The notes beneath the pieces are model-generated. The model was not told the DNA's origin. It worked only from the letters and a program-made list of their open reading frames with translations, and did not search any database. DNA of 64,000 nt from Vibrio sp. CB1-14 (GTDB taxonomy: Bacteria; Pseudomonadota; Gammaproteobacteria; Enterobacterales; Vibrionaceae): NCBI RefSeq assembly GCF_040412085.2, contig NZ_CP115922.1, forward strand, positions 124,001 to 188,000. The letters run 5' to 3'. This document shows, in pieces, positions 50,289 through 58,407 of this stretch (position 1 is the first letter of the stretch; every line of letters begins with the position of its first letter). A program made the translations under genes and the position numbers.

Positions 50289-50705
50289 TCACGTCTTGTT
50301 ATGTAGAAGAGATGATACGGTTTTAAGAACTTCTAGTAGCTCCTCTCTTGCCGATAAAGCTAATTCTCTCAGCTTGTCTTTTCTTTGATCATGAGTATCT
50401 GCAGACACTTCTTTTTTGTGCGCGCCGCTGTTGCCCTTAATTCGAATCGAGTGTAGAAGGTCAGCAAGGTAACTATCTATTTTGCTGGCGTCTTGCAACT
50501 CTTTAATTTTCGTGAAAATAGAGGCGGCCTTTAAGCTGTAGTTGTGGTGAGCGGCGATAAGGTCAATGATGTGGTCGATAAGGTCGCGTAGGGTGACTAG
50601 GGTGTAATCTGGCAGTTCATCGATAACTTCAAGCGCAGTGCGATAGTCACCGGTAAATTCAGTCAGGTATGTGTCGACAAACTTCAAGTCCGTTATGCGT
50701 TTCAT
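50289..50705 (-). CDS. DUF4145-like small protein
   Basis: It has 138 residues, all helical. The segment LADLLHSIRIKGNSGAHKKEVS resembles the (R)xxGNxAAH signature of DUF4145/HEPN-type proteins often linked to defence and toxin-antitoxin functions. The stop is 88 bases before the annotated SEC-C start, and the SEC-C frame is open across its end. A frameshifted fusion or coupled pair is possible. Confidence 0.6.
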   Translation of the reverse strand: MKRITDLKFVDTYLTEFTGDYRTALEVIDELPDYTLVTLRDLIDHIIDLIAAHHNYSLKAASIFTKIKELQDASKIDSYLADLLHSIRIKGNSGAHKKEVSADTHDQRKDKLRELALSAREELLEVLKTVSSLLHNKT

Positions 50706-50846
50706 CCGTTGCCTTCTGCTCGTTGCGTCGCTTATTAGTATGGGTGCATATAATAACCACGCTTATACAGAATGGATAGAGCGATAGGTCTACTGTATTG
50801 AATTTATGAGAGATAGGCAGGTATAGCCTAGGATGAATGACGATTT

Positions 50847-51089
50847 TCACCAGCAAGAAAGAGTCGTAATGTCAGCGGTAAAATGCCGAGCGCGAGCAGC
50901 AGATAACCGGGGGCAGGATAGGCTCCAGTGGTTACTACTGCCATTACCGCAGACGGCGAGATACGCATCAGGGAGCCCCTGGGCGGTAAAGTGACACCAA
51001 AGTACATTGAAGAGAAACATCATCATAAGCCCTGCGACTATCAGCAGGGAACTTGCAGTCAGGGATAGCTTGGATATTTTGTCGATCAT
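50847..51089 (-). CDS. Small membrane protein (80 residues)
   Basis: One hydrophobic segment (about 12-32, ASSLLIVAGLMMMFLFNVLW) precedes a Cys/Ser-rich tail. It overlaps the upstream gene stop (ATGA). Unrecognised. Confidence 0.5.
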   Translation of the reverse strand: MIDKISKLSLTASSLLIVAGLMMMFLFNVLWCHFTAQGLPDAYLAVCGNGSSNHWSLSCPRLSAARARHFTADITTLSCW

Positions 51090-51493
51090 AGCTTCACTCC
51101 CTGGTTTGTGAGGATGGCAATAAGCGCATCTGGATCCATTAATAGGCCAAAGAATAGATCAAAGCCTTTCGGTGGCGGAATGACTTGCTGATAGAAGTCG
51201 TTAACGACTTGTTCTGTAGCGGTTGGTTGTTGCATCACCGCAATAGCGATTCCGACGCAATCTTTATCAATCCTCGTGGAAAAATCCTTAACGCAAAGTA
51301 GATAGCTGTCAGCAAACGCTTGATGCGCGGATGACTGTTGTGAGAACTCGTGAGAAATGGAATGCTCTATCTTATCGACGTGGCTTCGAGTCGCCATGAT
51401 AGTGGCAACAAATGAGGCGCCTAACACCAAATAGAGCAGTAAGCCGAAAGCTTTAAGTGACATTTTCAATAAGGGGTTAGTTGCTTCTTCCAT
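51086..51493 (-). CDS. Single-pass membrane protein, unknown
   Basis: It has 135 residues. One membrane segment (about 13-35, KAFGLLLYLVLGASFVATIMA) is followed by a periplasmic domain with two Cys (LLCVKDFSTRIDKDC). It is coupled to the 50847-51089 gene. Function unknown. Confidence 0.6.
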   Translation of the reverse strand: MEEATNPLLKMSLKAFGLLLYLVLGASFVATIMATRSHVDKIEHSISHEFSQQSSAHQAFADSYLLCVKDFSTRIDKDCVGIAIAVMQQPTATEQVVNDFYQQVIPPPKGFDLFFGLLMDPDALIAILTNQGVKL

Positions 51494-51609
51494 GTCGCTC
51501 TCCTATTTCTTTAGATAAAGCATAGAGCGATATGCACTTGGCTTGAGGTTAATAATTTCAACCACGACGTCGCCCTTACTGTAGAGAAGAGTGAACAAGG
51601 AAGGTCCGG

Positions 51610-51768
51610 ATGAACAAGGTAATTGTCGCCGCTATTATTATCGCGCTTGGCAGCGTCATTGGTGGATATCTAGCAAACCCGTTCCATAGTGCAATGCACG
51701 CATGTAAAGCCGCCAGTCCAACAACTAGTGATGCCGTTTGTATTCGTGTGGTTTCGGGATACAAGTAG
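51610..51768 (+). CDS. Small exported or membrane peptide (52 residues)
   Basis: MNKVIVAAIIIALGSVIGGYL is a signal or anchor segment. The rest has two Cys (HACKAASPTTSDAVCIRVVS) that could pair. An AAGGAAGGTCCGG ribosome site supports it over the overlapping minus-strand frame. The next gene follows 12 bases later. Confidence 0.55.
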   Translation: MNKVIVAAIIIALGSVIGGYLANPFHSAMHACKAASPTTSDAVCIRVVSGYK

Positions 51769-51780
51769 GGAGAAAGAACG

Positions 51781-52023
51781 ATGAATACGAAGAACTATGT
51801 CGTAAAATTTAAGAACGGAGAGACTATTAATATAGAAGGCGAAGGCAAAGAAAATGTCGACCTTTATGAGTATATTAAGGATATCTGTAGTTCTGGCAAT
51901 GCCGTGAAGATTCAACAAGATACTTACGATAAGCAGACTGGAACGCGAACATTTAAACTGAAAGCAACAGATAAGCAAGGTCAGCTCTTTCTTGTACTGA
52001 AGTTGGGGCATTACTTGCAGTAA
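51781..52023 (+). CDS. Unknown small protein (80 residues)
   Basis: GGGAGAAAGAACG precedes the ATG. It is beta-rich and lysine-rich (KNYVVKFKNGETINIEGEGKENVDLYEYIKDI). It is probably co-transcribed with the 52-residue gene. Unrecognised. Confidence 0.6.
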   Translation: MNTKNYVVKFKNGETINIEGEGKENVDLYEYIKDICSSGNAVKIQQDTYDKQTGTRTFKLKATDKQGQLFLVLKLGHYLQ

Positions 52024-52060
52024 GTTAGACTACTGTCTTTGATATAGCGCTGAGCTCCAA

Positions 52061-52525
52061 CTAGAGCTGCAGCGACGCCTCAAGCAGCGCTTTGCGTCGC
52101 TCGTTAAATTGTCTTTTCAAACGGCTCATATGTGACGCAGTAAGATCAAGCAATTCACAGACACGTGCTTGCGGCATATTGTGCACTAGGATCATTTCTA
52201 GGGCGCCAGTACTTTGCTTGCTTGGCTGGGTCGCGTGTAGGTCTATGAGTAGCTGAAATTGAGCTAGTGGGAGAGGGCTGCTCGCCTCCCTGTCGAGTTT
52301 CTTCAACTTATCTGCCATTGCCTGCCAACCTGCTACCGTGCGCTCGATATAACGACGAAACTCGTAGTCTTCGCCTAACTCATCAATAGCGTTCTGAAGA
52401 CCAGCTGCTGGCACTGTCGTCACTAGTTTCTCTGCTGCTTCGTGAGCGCTCTTATTTCGAGGCTTGCGCGATACTGATGCTAATGCCTTGATTTGCTCTG
52501 GCGTGTACAGTGCTCCCGATGTCAT
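52061..52525 (-). CDS. TrfB/KorA-like helix-turn-helix protein
   Basis: It has 154 residues. The C-terminal ALEMILVHNMPQARVCELLDLTASHMSRLKRQF resembles the KorA/TrfB helix-turn-helix (L..G..Q..A...LGLT...VS...H). The N-terminal 70 residues are basic and helical. It is the last gene of the minus-strand arm of the sulfur-modification-like module and may regulate it. Confidence 0.65.
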   Translation of the reverse strand: MTSGALYTPEQIKALASVSRKPRNKSAHEAAEKLVTTVPAAGLQNAIDELGEDYEFRRYIERTVAGWQAMADKLKKLDREASSPLPLAQFQLLIDLHATQPSKQSTGALEMILVHNMPQARVCELLDLTASHMSRLKRQFNERRKALLEASLQL

Positions 52526-53514
52526 TACGATGCCTTCCTTAACGATTCTAATAGCTGACGCTTTGAGTCAGACAGTTTGCCTTGTGCGCCAGCCATACTC
52601 GAAACAGATACGTTGGCTCTGATCGCCTGCTCCGCATTGACTGTCGCTAATTGAGTATATAACGGATGTACAGGAGAATTAAGAGCACTAATACAATCAC
52701 TTAAGGCTTTTTCTGTCGCCTTTTGCATGCCCTGCTCAGCGTTGTGGCCTAGTGCATAGGCAACTCTGTGTGTCATGCCGGTGAGGAGTAAAAACGGGTT
52801 TCGACCAAGGCCATAGTGTTTAAAGGCTTCTGCAATAGGTGAAAGCAGTGCCTCGTTGTCTAGTTCCAGGTTACCAAATCCATCATCGTGAAAATCGTCA
52901 AGGGTTAACTCGGTCAGTGCTGCCGATACGCCTTTGCTGATACTCTCAAGTTCGCGGCGAACATGCGACAAACATGCATGAGCGGTCTTTGCATAGAAAG
53001 TTGCGAGGGACTGCATGCAAGGCAGGTTGGCTAAGATCTGTTTTTGCTCCTCGCGAGTGGTCAGAAGCTTTAGCATGGCATCGAAATGTGTTGCGCCTGC
53101 TGAATACGTTTGAAGCCAAAGTTCGTTGACGGATTGCTTCGCATTGTCTTTGTCAGTAAGTCTGTAATGCGCGTCATAGATGGCATGGCCAACCAACTCT
53201 GTTTGAAGGTGCTCAAAATATTCTTCAATCCTCGCTTGAACAACGCGCTCTACGCGCTGGTGAGTGGCTTGCTGCTGCTTTTTACTTAGCGCTCTACGTG
53301 AAAGGTTTCGCGCACGTCGGATCCACTTGAGGTGGTTAGCTTTTTGAAGACGATGCTCACTCATGAAAATGACATTCGGCAACTGAGACAGCCTTTGATA
53401 GTCAAAATCAGAGATTTGGTAGAGTGCATTTGAGTGGAATAACTCGGTTCTAGCGAGGCTACGCTGCACATAGCTCTCAAATGACGTGGACATGATAAGA
53501 CCGGCGTGATTCAT
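52525..53514 (-). CDS. Unknown component of the sulfur-modification-like module
   Basis: The ATG at 53514 overlaps the TGA of the PP-loop gene, and its end touches the HTH gene, so the three are one operon. It has 329 residues, almost all helical, with a basic segment near 60-85 (KWIRRARNLSRRALSKKQQQ) suited to nucleic-acid contact. It matches none of DndA-E or SspA-E that I can recognise. Its fixed place suggests a partner of the PP-loop enzyme. Confidence 0.65.
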   Translation of the reverse strand: MNHAGLIMSTSFESYVQRSLARTELFHSNALYQISDFDYQRLSQLPNVIFMSEHRLQKANHLKWIRRARNLSRRALSKKQQQATHQRVERVVQARIEEYFEHLQTELVGHAIYDAHYRLTDKDNAKQSVNELWLQTYSAGATHFDAMLKLLTTREEQKQILANLPCMQSLATFYAKTAHACLSHVRRELESISKGVSAALTELTLDDFHDDGFGNLELDNEALLSPIAEAFKHYGLGRNPFLLLTGMTHRVAYALGHNAEQGMQKATEKALSDCISALNSPVHPLYTQLATVNAEQAIRANVSVSSMAGAQGKLSDSKRQLLESLRKAS

Positions 53515-55895
53515 CAAGTAGTGAAACGCGGCAGTTCCTTGATAGGTGCGAGCGCAAGTCCTGCTGAACGGCTACGTAGAAGCGCTTGGTTGTGATTGGC
53601 TATACAGGTATTCCAGTGGGTCTCTATGAAGTTCTGAAACGCAGAGTCGTCGATGTCGATGGAGTATTCCATATGCCCAACAAGCTCTTCATCCAAATTG
53701 TAGTCGTGCAGTTGAAAGAGCTGCACTCGCTTCTGACTTCTATCTGGCAGCCAGTAGCCAATATGTTGTTCAAACTGCTCCGCTTGGCTGGAACGTGTAG
53801 AAGGGACGTAATCTTGAAGGGACGTGCGTCCAGCAACCCATTTACCATCACGCTCTTTGCTTCTCGTGCGCATTGTAAAGCGCACGCCACTTTGGCGCTT
53901 GTTGGTTTTCGTTTCACGTAAGGCAGGGTAGGCACTCGAAAACTCTTTGCACTCGGGCATTTCAGTTAGAAACTCAATACTGATGACATCGTGCTGCGAC
54001 AGGGGCTGTCCAATCATGTCCTCGGTGGTAATATCCTCTCCGTACTTCTTGACTAGCACTCGATGCAGCTTGTCTTTTGCAAGTAAGAGGAGCTGCTGGT
54101 GGGCGTTCGAAGACGTTGGTAAATCAAAGTTAACCCCGCGCTTGCTGCGTTTTACTGAAAGTGATTCGCCTTGATCATCGATTCGGTAAACCACCTTTAG
54201 GCGTAGGTTATGCAGCGCTGTCATATTGTGACGGTTTACAAAGCGACCGTCAGCATCTGGAGTTAGCACAGGTGTTGCTTGCGATGAGTATTCAGTTAGG
54301 TTGATTGGCGAGTGCGCCAAGCACTCTTGTTCGCTTGCCTCGCTGTTAAACGTTTTTGCCGGTGTGAACAGTTGATAAACCAGTGCATCTGGTACGGTTT
54401 TATTTAGCACCGAAGCATCGTCCCAATCAGGGAGTCCTGCGGCGCGGCGTGCATCATTGAGCTCAGAGTTAAGCATGGGAAACGGCTTGCTCTTGCCATG
54501 TTGAACCGCATCTAAGATCTTCATGGGTCTGTAGGGTGTCGATTTAACCCCATTCAGTGACCATAGAGCAGACAGAAGTCCCGCGTGCTGCTCAGTGAAA
54601 AGAGACAACATCGGTGCGTCGCTCATGCGCGCGATGTACGCTTCACGGTATTCACGCTTCACGGCATCAGATAAAGTTGGGTCACTCATGATATCAAGTA
54701 CCCCTTCATCGTTATCGATATCACCTGACGCCAAGCGCTCGCAAAATTCTTCGTGAATGCGCTTTTGTTTTTCAGTGATCTGCGCCGCGTAGTAAAGCAG
54801 ATTCTCTAAGACGTTTGCTTTTAGAACATTGGGCTGAAGGTAGATGTTACTCGTCACTCCGCAGGTCGCTCGAGGGTGATAAGCTCTATGGCGAACATCA
54901 AGACTGACTCGAACAAAGTAATCACGAAAGCGAAGTACATCGTCACCAAACCTAGCCCAGCGAGGATACTGCATGATCTCCTTGCCACTGTGATCATCAC
55001 TGACCACGGGGCAACATTGACACCCATATCTTGCCGTTCCGCCGCAAGTTGACTGTGACGTGACGCTACACACGTCATCAGAACCTTCACCGTACAGAGC
55101 GAGCAGCAAACCAAAGCTCTCACAAAAAGCACGAATAGCGTGCTGCTTGGATGGGCGTTGAACGGGGTTTTGCCCAGCGTGTGTTAGATAGTTGATGACG
55201 TCGCGAGTATCCCAATCAGAGATGGGTGCGAAGTTAGTGATGCTGTAGCCGACAGGTAGGCTCTGCCAATGCTGTATAAGTGAAGCAGCGGTGCGAGAAT
55301 CTGTGCCTGCTTTCTTCATGTTATTCTTACGACGTTGGCTTTCCTCAGTGCGACTACCTGAAATGTCGACCCAGTGTGCTGAGCGATAACGGGCAGGGAG
55401 TCTATGCTGGATTTTTTCTAAGCAACGTCTTGAAGAGTCTAATTTCCAAATGATGCTGCAGTCGACAGTTCTCCCACTGCGTGCAGACGGAAGTAGCTTT
55501 TGTGTGCCAGCGAACAGAACCATCAACTGTTGGTAGAGTGGTGGTGAAGCGACTTCAATCTCGAGATTAATGCCCAAAGAGTCACAGTAGGCCTTAACCA
55601 GTTTATGTGCATGGGGTACATAACAAGACAAGTTATATGGCTCTAATGTGGTATCAACGGTGATGACCACCAGTGGTCTCGTCGTTTCAATCGTGCCTTG
55701 TTCCAGGCAGCGTCGCATAGCTTCAATGCTTGCGTTAAGAACAGTGCTGCTGTCTTTACCAGTGCTATAGCCAACCTTTAACACTGCGCCTTCTTCTAAG
55801 AGCCTCATCAATTCTTTAATGACTTTCTCTGACTTCGTAAAGACCGCTTCAGAAAGTTCGTATTTGAGCGAGCTAACATCAATAAAGTTCAGCAT
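53514..55895 (-). CDS. DndC/SspD-like PP-loop (PAPS reductase-type) protein, enlarged
   Basis: The start at 55895 follows AAAGAGACACGGTT; it has 793 residues. The PP-loop is YSTGKDSS (43-50); the VDTTLEPYN and ISGSRTEESQRR blocks follow. The cysteine signature C276...CGGTARYGCQCC (C284, C292, C294, C295) matches the DndC pattern CG.SRFGCW.CT, which holds an Fe-S cluster. DndC/SspD activate DNA for phosphorothioate sulfur insertion. Residues about 400-793 are an additional region without a match. No dndD/dndE lies nearby. Confidence 0.82.
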   Translation of the reverse strand: MLNFIDVSSLKYELSEAVFTKSEKVIKELMRLLEEGAVLKVGYSTGKDSSTVLNASIEAMRRCLEQGTIETTRPLVVITVDTTLEPYNLSCYVPHAHKLVKAYCDSLGINLEIEVASPPLYQQLMVLFAGTQKLLPSARSGRTVDCSIIWKLDSSRRCLEKIQHRLPARYRSAHWVDISGSRTEESQRRKNNMKKAGTDSRTAASLIQHWQSLPVGYSITNFAPISDWDTRDVINYLTHAGQNPVQRPSKQHAIRAFCESFGLLLALYGEGSDDVCSVTSQSTCGGTARYGCQCCPVVSDDHSGKEIMQYPRWARFGDDVLRFRDYFVRVSLDVRHRAYHPRATCGVTSNIYLQPNVLKANVLENLLYYAAQITEKQKRIHEEFCERLASGDIDNDEGVLDIMSDPTLSDAVKREYREAYIARMSDAPMLSLFTEQHAGLLSALWSLNGVKSTPYRPMKILDAVQHGKSKPFPMLNSELNDARRAAGLPDWDDASVLNKTVPDALVYQLFTPAKTFNSEASEQECLAHSPINLTEYSSQATPVLTPDADGRFVNRHNMTALHNLRLKVVYRIDDQGESLSVKRSKRGVNFDLPTSSNAHQQLLLLAKDKLHRVLVKKYGEDITTEDMIGQPLSQHDVISIEFLTEMPECKEFSSAYPALRETKTNKRQSGVRFTMRTRSKERDGKWVAGRTSLQDYVPSTRSSQAEQFEQHIGYWLPDRSQKRVQLFQLHDYNLDEELVGHMEYSIDIDDSAFQNFIETHWNTCIANHNQALLRSRSAGLALAPIKELPRFTT

Positions 55896-56105
55896 AACCG
55901 TGTCTCTTTTTGTGTACCTATTAACAGTAAAGTACATGGGTACAAAGTTGTCAAATTAAAACCTAAAAGGAAATAATTGTATAAATTTAAATCGTTATAT
56001 ATCCGTTATTTAATACTTTTATGTGTGATTTTGATTGTTGATTGCTTGATTAACATAATAACACCGACTAGTTTTAAGTTAACAATTTAAAAACGAGGTG
56101 CCATC
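55896..56105. promoter_or_regulatory. AT-rich divergent promoter region of the module
   Basis: Its 210 bases separate the PP-loop gene from the DGQHR gene. An inverted TGTACC...GGGTACA lies near 55910-55943, close to the PP-loop gene, and TTGATT repeats lie near 56032-56052. One region therefore controls both arms. Confidence 0.5.
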
Positions 56106-57278
56106 ATGGATATGACTACAATCGATTTATCAGCGAACTTAACACTAGAGCAGGCGTTCGAGCTTTTAGTGATCACAGGTAACGAGGGAATCGGTGAAAC
56201 TCATCTTGGAAAGATTACTTTTGCTCAGTTTTGCATGATGACTCGCATAGAAAACGACTCAATCGATGAGAAAGCACGCATGCAGAGGTTGGTACAATCC
56301 ACTCGTGCCAGTGGTATTACTCACTATGCTGTCGAACGAGAAAATACGGCTTTTCCTGAAGTGATAGTTGTGTTGTCGAATCACGCAAGCGTTAAACCCA
56401 TTGAGATGCCATCTGTACAGGCCAATGGCACCAAACTTGGCATGTTATCGCTTCCAGTTGGGACGCGAACGTTTGTGCTCGATGGACAAGGGCGACGCGT
56501 AGGGATTGAACAAGCGTTGAAGCTCAAGGGCAGTCTTGCCGGTCACCATTTGGACGTAAAATTTTGGATTGTACCCTCTGCCGATGTCTATGAGAGTGCG
56601 ACCGCTATTCGTCAGTTGTTCGCGGATCTGCATCTAGGGCTTCGTAAACCTTCCCGTTCTCAGTCCATCTATTTCGATAGCGAAGATGTCCTGAATGTAT
56701 TTGCTAATGAAGTGCTAACGGTAACAGAGAGTCGCGGTGCCCCGCTAAGTGAGGCTGTTGCTGTAGAAGGGCGCTTGGCGCAAGGTCAGTGGTGTAACAT
56801 GTCGCAAATCGTCGACTTTTTCTGTGCCTTTATCGGTGGCAGCAAGGCGGAGGTAAGAAGCGCGCTTGCTAACCGCGATGCTTATGACGCTTATCTGCTC
56901 GACATCACCCGTTACTTAGCCTCGCTCTACGACCACCTACCATACAAAGCGATTCAATCGGCAAACAAGGAGCAGTGGAAACTGCATGTGTCGAACAACT
57001 TGTTTTGCTGCGCTATTGGACTCAAAGCGCTCGGTTTGCTCGGGAATAGTCTACTTGTGGATGCCAAGGTTCGTGGCGAAGAGGAGTTTGATTTAGCACC
57101 ACTGAAGGGACTAGAAGCACTTCCGTTTACAGAGAAAGACCATGCGCTTTGGATTAACGCGCAGGTGTATCAGAACATCGACGGAAAACTGAAAATCGTG
57201 AAAAGCAGTGAAAATCGTCTAGCAAGACTGCTTTGTACTGAGCTTAGAGTTATTGCTAGCGCTTATTGCAATCGCTAA
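56106..57278 (+). CDS. DGQHR-domain (DndB-like) protein
   Basis: It has 390 residues behind GAGGTGCCATC. The key motif reads DGQGR (126-130), within RTFVLDGQGRRVGIEQAL. The downstream block LFADLHLGLRKPSRSQSIYFDSEDVLN matches the DndB pattern. DndB regulates phosphorothioation genes and binds DNA. Here the His of DGQHR is Gly. Divergent transcription from the PP-loop gene, as with dndB/dnd operons, supports a shared function. Confidence 0.8.
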   Translation: MDMTTIDLSANLTLEQAFELLVITGNEGIGETHLGKITFAQFCMMTRIENDSIDEKARMQRLVQSTRASGITHYAVERENTAFPEVIVVLSNHASVKPIEMPSVQANGTKLGMLSLPVGTRTFVLDGQGRRVGIEQALKLKGSLAGHHLDVKFWIVPSADVYESATAIRQLFADLHLGLRKPSRSQSIYFDSEDVLNVFANEVLTVTESRGAPLSEAVAVEGRLAQGQWCNMSQIVDFFCAFIGGSKAEVRSALANRDAYDAYLLDITRYLASLYDHLPYKAIQSANKEQWKLHVSNNLFCCAIGLKALGLLGNSLLVDAKVRGEEEFDLAPLKGLEALPFTEKDHALWINAQVYQNIDGKLKIVKSSENRLARLLCTELRVIASAYCNR

Positions 57279-57285
57279 GGAGGGC

Positions 57286-57609
57286 ATGATGTTGATTCTA
57301 GATCTACAGGCGGAGCGCTGTCCAAATGCGATGAGCCTAGTACGACTATCACTCACTCGCGCGGTGCAATCAGGCTTTGAAGGAACGCTCCAGATACGGA
57401 CTTTAGAACCTTCTCTTGAGAGTAAGATTAAGATCTTTGCTGAGCTTTCATCGTTGCCGTGCACTCTCGTAAACAGTCAAAGCGTTTCACTGAGCCAAGA
57501 AAGACGCGATGAACTTCTTGAAACAGAGGACATTGATACCAAAGAGCTCGCGCACTTCTCAAGCGAGCAGTTCATTACAGTAACCATAAACGGAGTACAT
57601 CATGCCTAA
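57286..57609 (+). CDS. TusA/SirA-like sulfur-carrier protein
   Basis: AAGGAGGGC precedes tandem ATGs (57286 and 57289). The text LILDLQAERCPNAMSLVRLSLTRAVQSGFEGTLQI...LEPSLESKIKIFAELSSLPCTLV follows TusA (LDALGLRCPEPVMMVRKTV...I..DDPAT..DI). The carrier Cys is Cys12. TusA relays persulfide sulfur from IscS to acceptors such as PP-loop enzymes. It lies 7 bases after the DGQHR gene and carries about 30 extra C-terminal residues. It overlaps the next gene by 8 bases. Confidence 0.72.
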   Translation: MMLILDLQAERCPNAMSLVRLSLTRAVQSGFEGTLQIRTLEPSLESKIKIFAELSSLPCTLVNSQSVSLSQERRDELLETEDIDTKELAHFSSEQFITVTINGVHHA

Positions 57610-57835
57610 TCGATTTCCAAAACGCTATGAGGTTTGCGGTGACCATGTCGTTGTCTCACAAGAGCTCCATCGGACACTGAATATTCTTGCAGGACGTTTC
57701 TATTCGCAAATGGGCTACAAGCACATTGAGGGATTCGACTATTCATCGTCTTTGCATCCACAGGAACAGCTTATGTACGCCTTTGCGTTGGAAGCTGCCT
57801 ATCTGCAGCAATCAACGGGTGCACTCGATGACTGA
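57602..57835 (+). CDS. Small protein of the module, unknown
   Basis: It has 77 residues with an overlapping start (ATG at 57602 inside the previous gene end). Text such as PNRFPKRYEVCGDHVVVSQELHRTLNILAGRFYSQMGY is not recognised. Tight coupling suggests it works with its neighbours. Confidence 0.6.
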   Translation: MPNRFPKRYEVCGDHVVVSQELHRTLNILAGRFYSQMGYKHIEGFDYSSSLHPQEQLMYAFALEAAYLQQSTGALDD

Positions 57836-57849
57836 TAAGGAGAAAGGAT

Positions 57850-58311
57850 ATGAACTACGAAGGTCACTATCTGATTTTAAAAAGGGCTGACTACACACGT
57901 GAGCTTTGTTTAACAGCCACAGAGTCAGTCATGGCACTGATACAGTGTGGTTTTTGGCCGCTCTACAAGCAAACACCTTGCAAAAATATCGTGAAAAGTG
58001 GAGAGAAAGTCCTAATTTACTTGCCGGGTGATGAGCCCGACACGCAGCATGTAATGGGGTCGTTCACTATCGCGAAAGTCACGCCTTGGACAACGTTTCA
58101 TAAACGCAAATATCCACTACAGCTTGATGCAGAGCCGAGCGTTGTTCTCGAAATGACGGACGTGGAAGTGTTTGATTTGCCGGTACCAATCAAACCACTT
58201 CTCGACAAACTGGACTTGACGCCAACGAATCGCCAGAAATGGGGCTGCGTAATGGTCGGAGGCATGCGAAGGATCACACCCAATGACTATTCGCTACTGA
58301 GCTCAATGTAG
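57850..58311 (+). CDS. EVE/PUA-like domain protein, possible modified-base reader
   Basis: It has 153 residues behind AAGGAGAAAGGAT. IVKSGEKVLIYLPGDEPDTQHVMGSFTIAKV, VVLEMTDVEVFD and the end QKWGCVMVGGMRRITPNDYSLL follow the EVE-domain order (GD.v.fY..., g...v..., ggvr.I...Df). EVE domains bind modified bases in DNA or RNA. In this operon it could read the product of the module. Assignment is by pattern only. Confidence 0.55.
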   Translation: MNYEGHYLILKRADYTRELCLTATESVMALIQCGFWPLYKQTPCKNIVKSGEKVLIYLPGDEPDTQHVMGSFTIAKVTPWTTFHKRKYPLQLDAEPSVVLEMTDVEVFDLPVPIKPLLDKLDLTPTNRQKWGCVMVGGMRRITPNDYSLLSSM

Positions 58312-58407
58312 CAGTCAGTTGATTGGATTGATGTCCACAAGATAGCCCTACAGAGCGCTAATCACGCTTGTGGATGCAAAATAGATTTGAAAAGGCTAGG
58401 TAACAAC

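Noticed and set aside
51576..51764. Minus-strand 62-residue frame
   Set aside because: It is antisense to the better supported 51610-51768 peptide with signal segment and Shine-Dalgarno.
53514..57278. IbrA/IbrB-type (PAPS reductase-like plus ParB-like) pair
   Set aside because: The PP-loop protein carries the DndC-type CG.xRxGC..C cluster, and the partner has the DGQxR block rather than a ParB nuclease motif, so a Dnd-like reading fits better.
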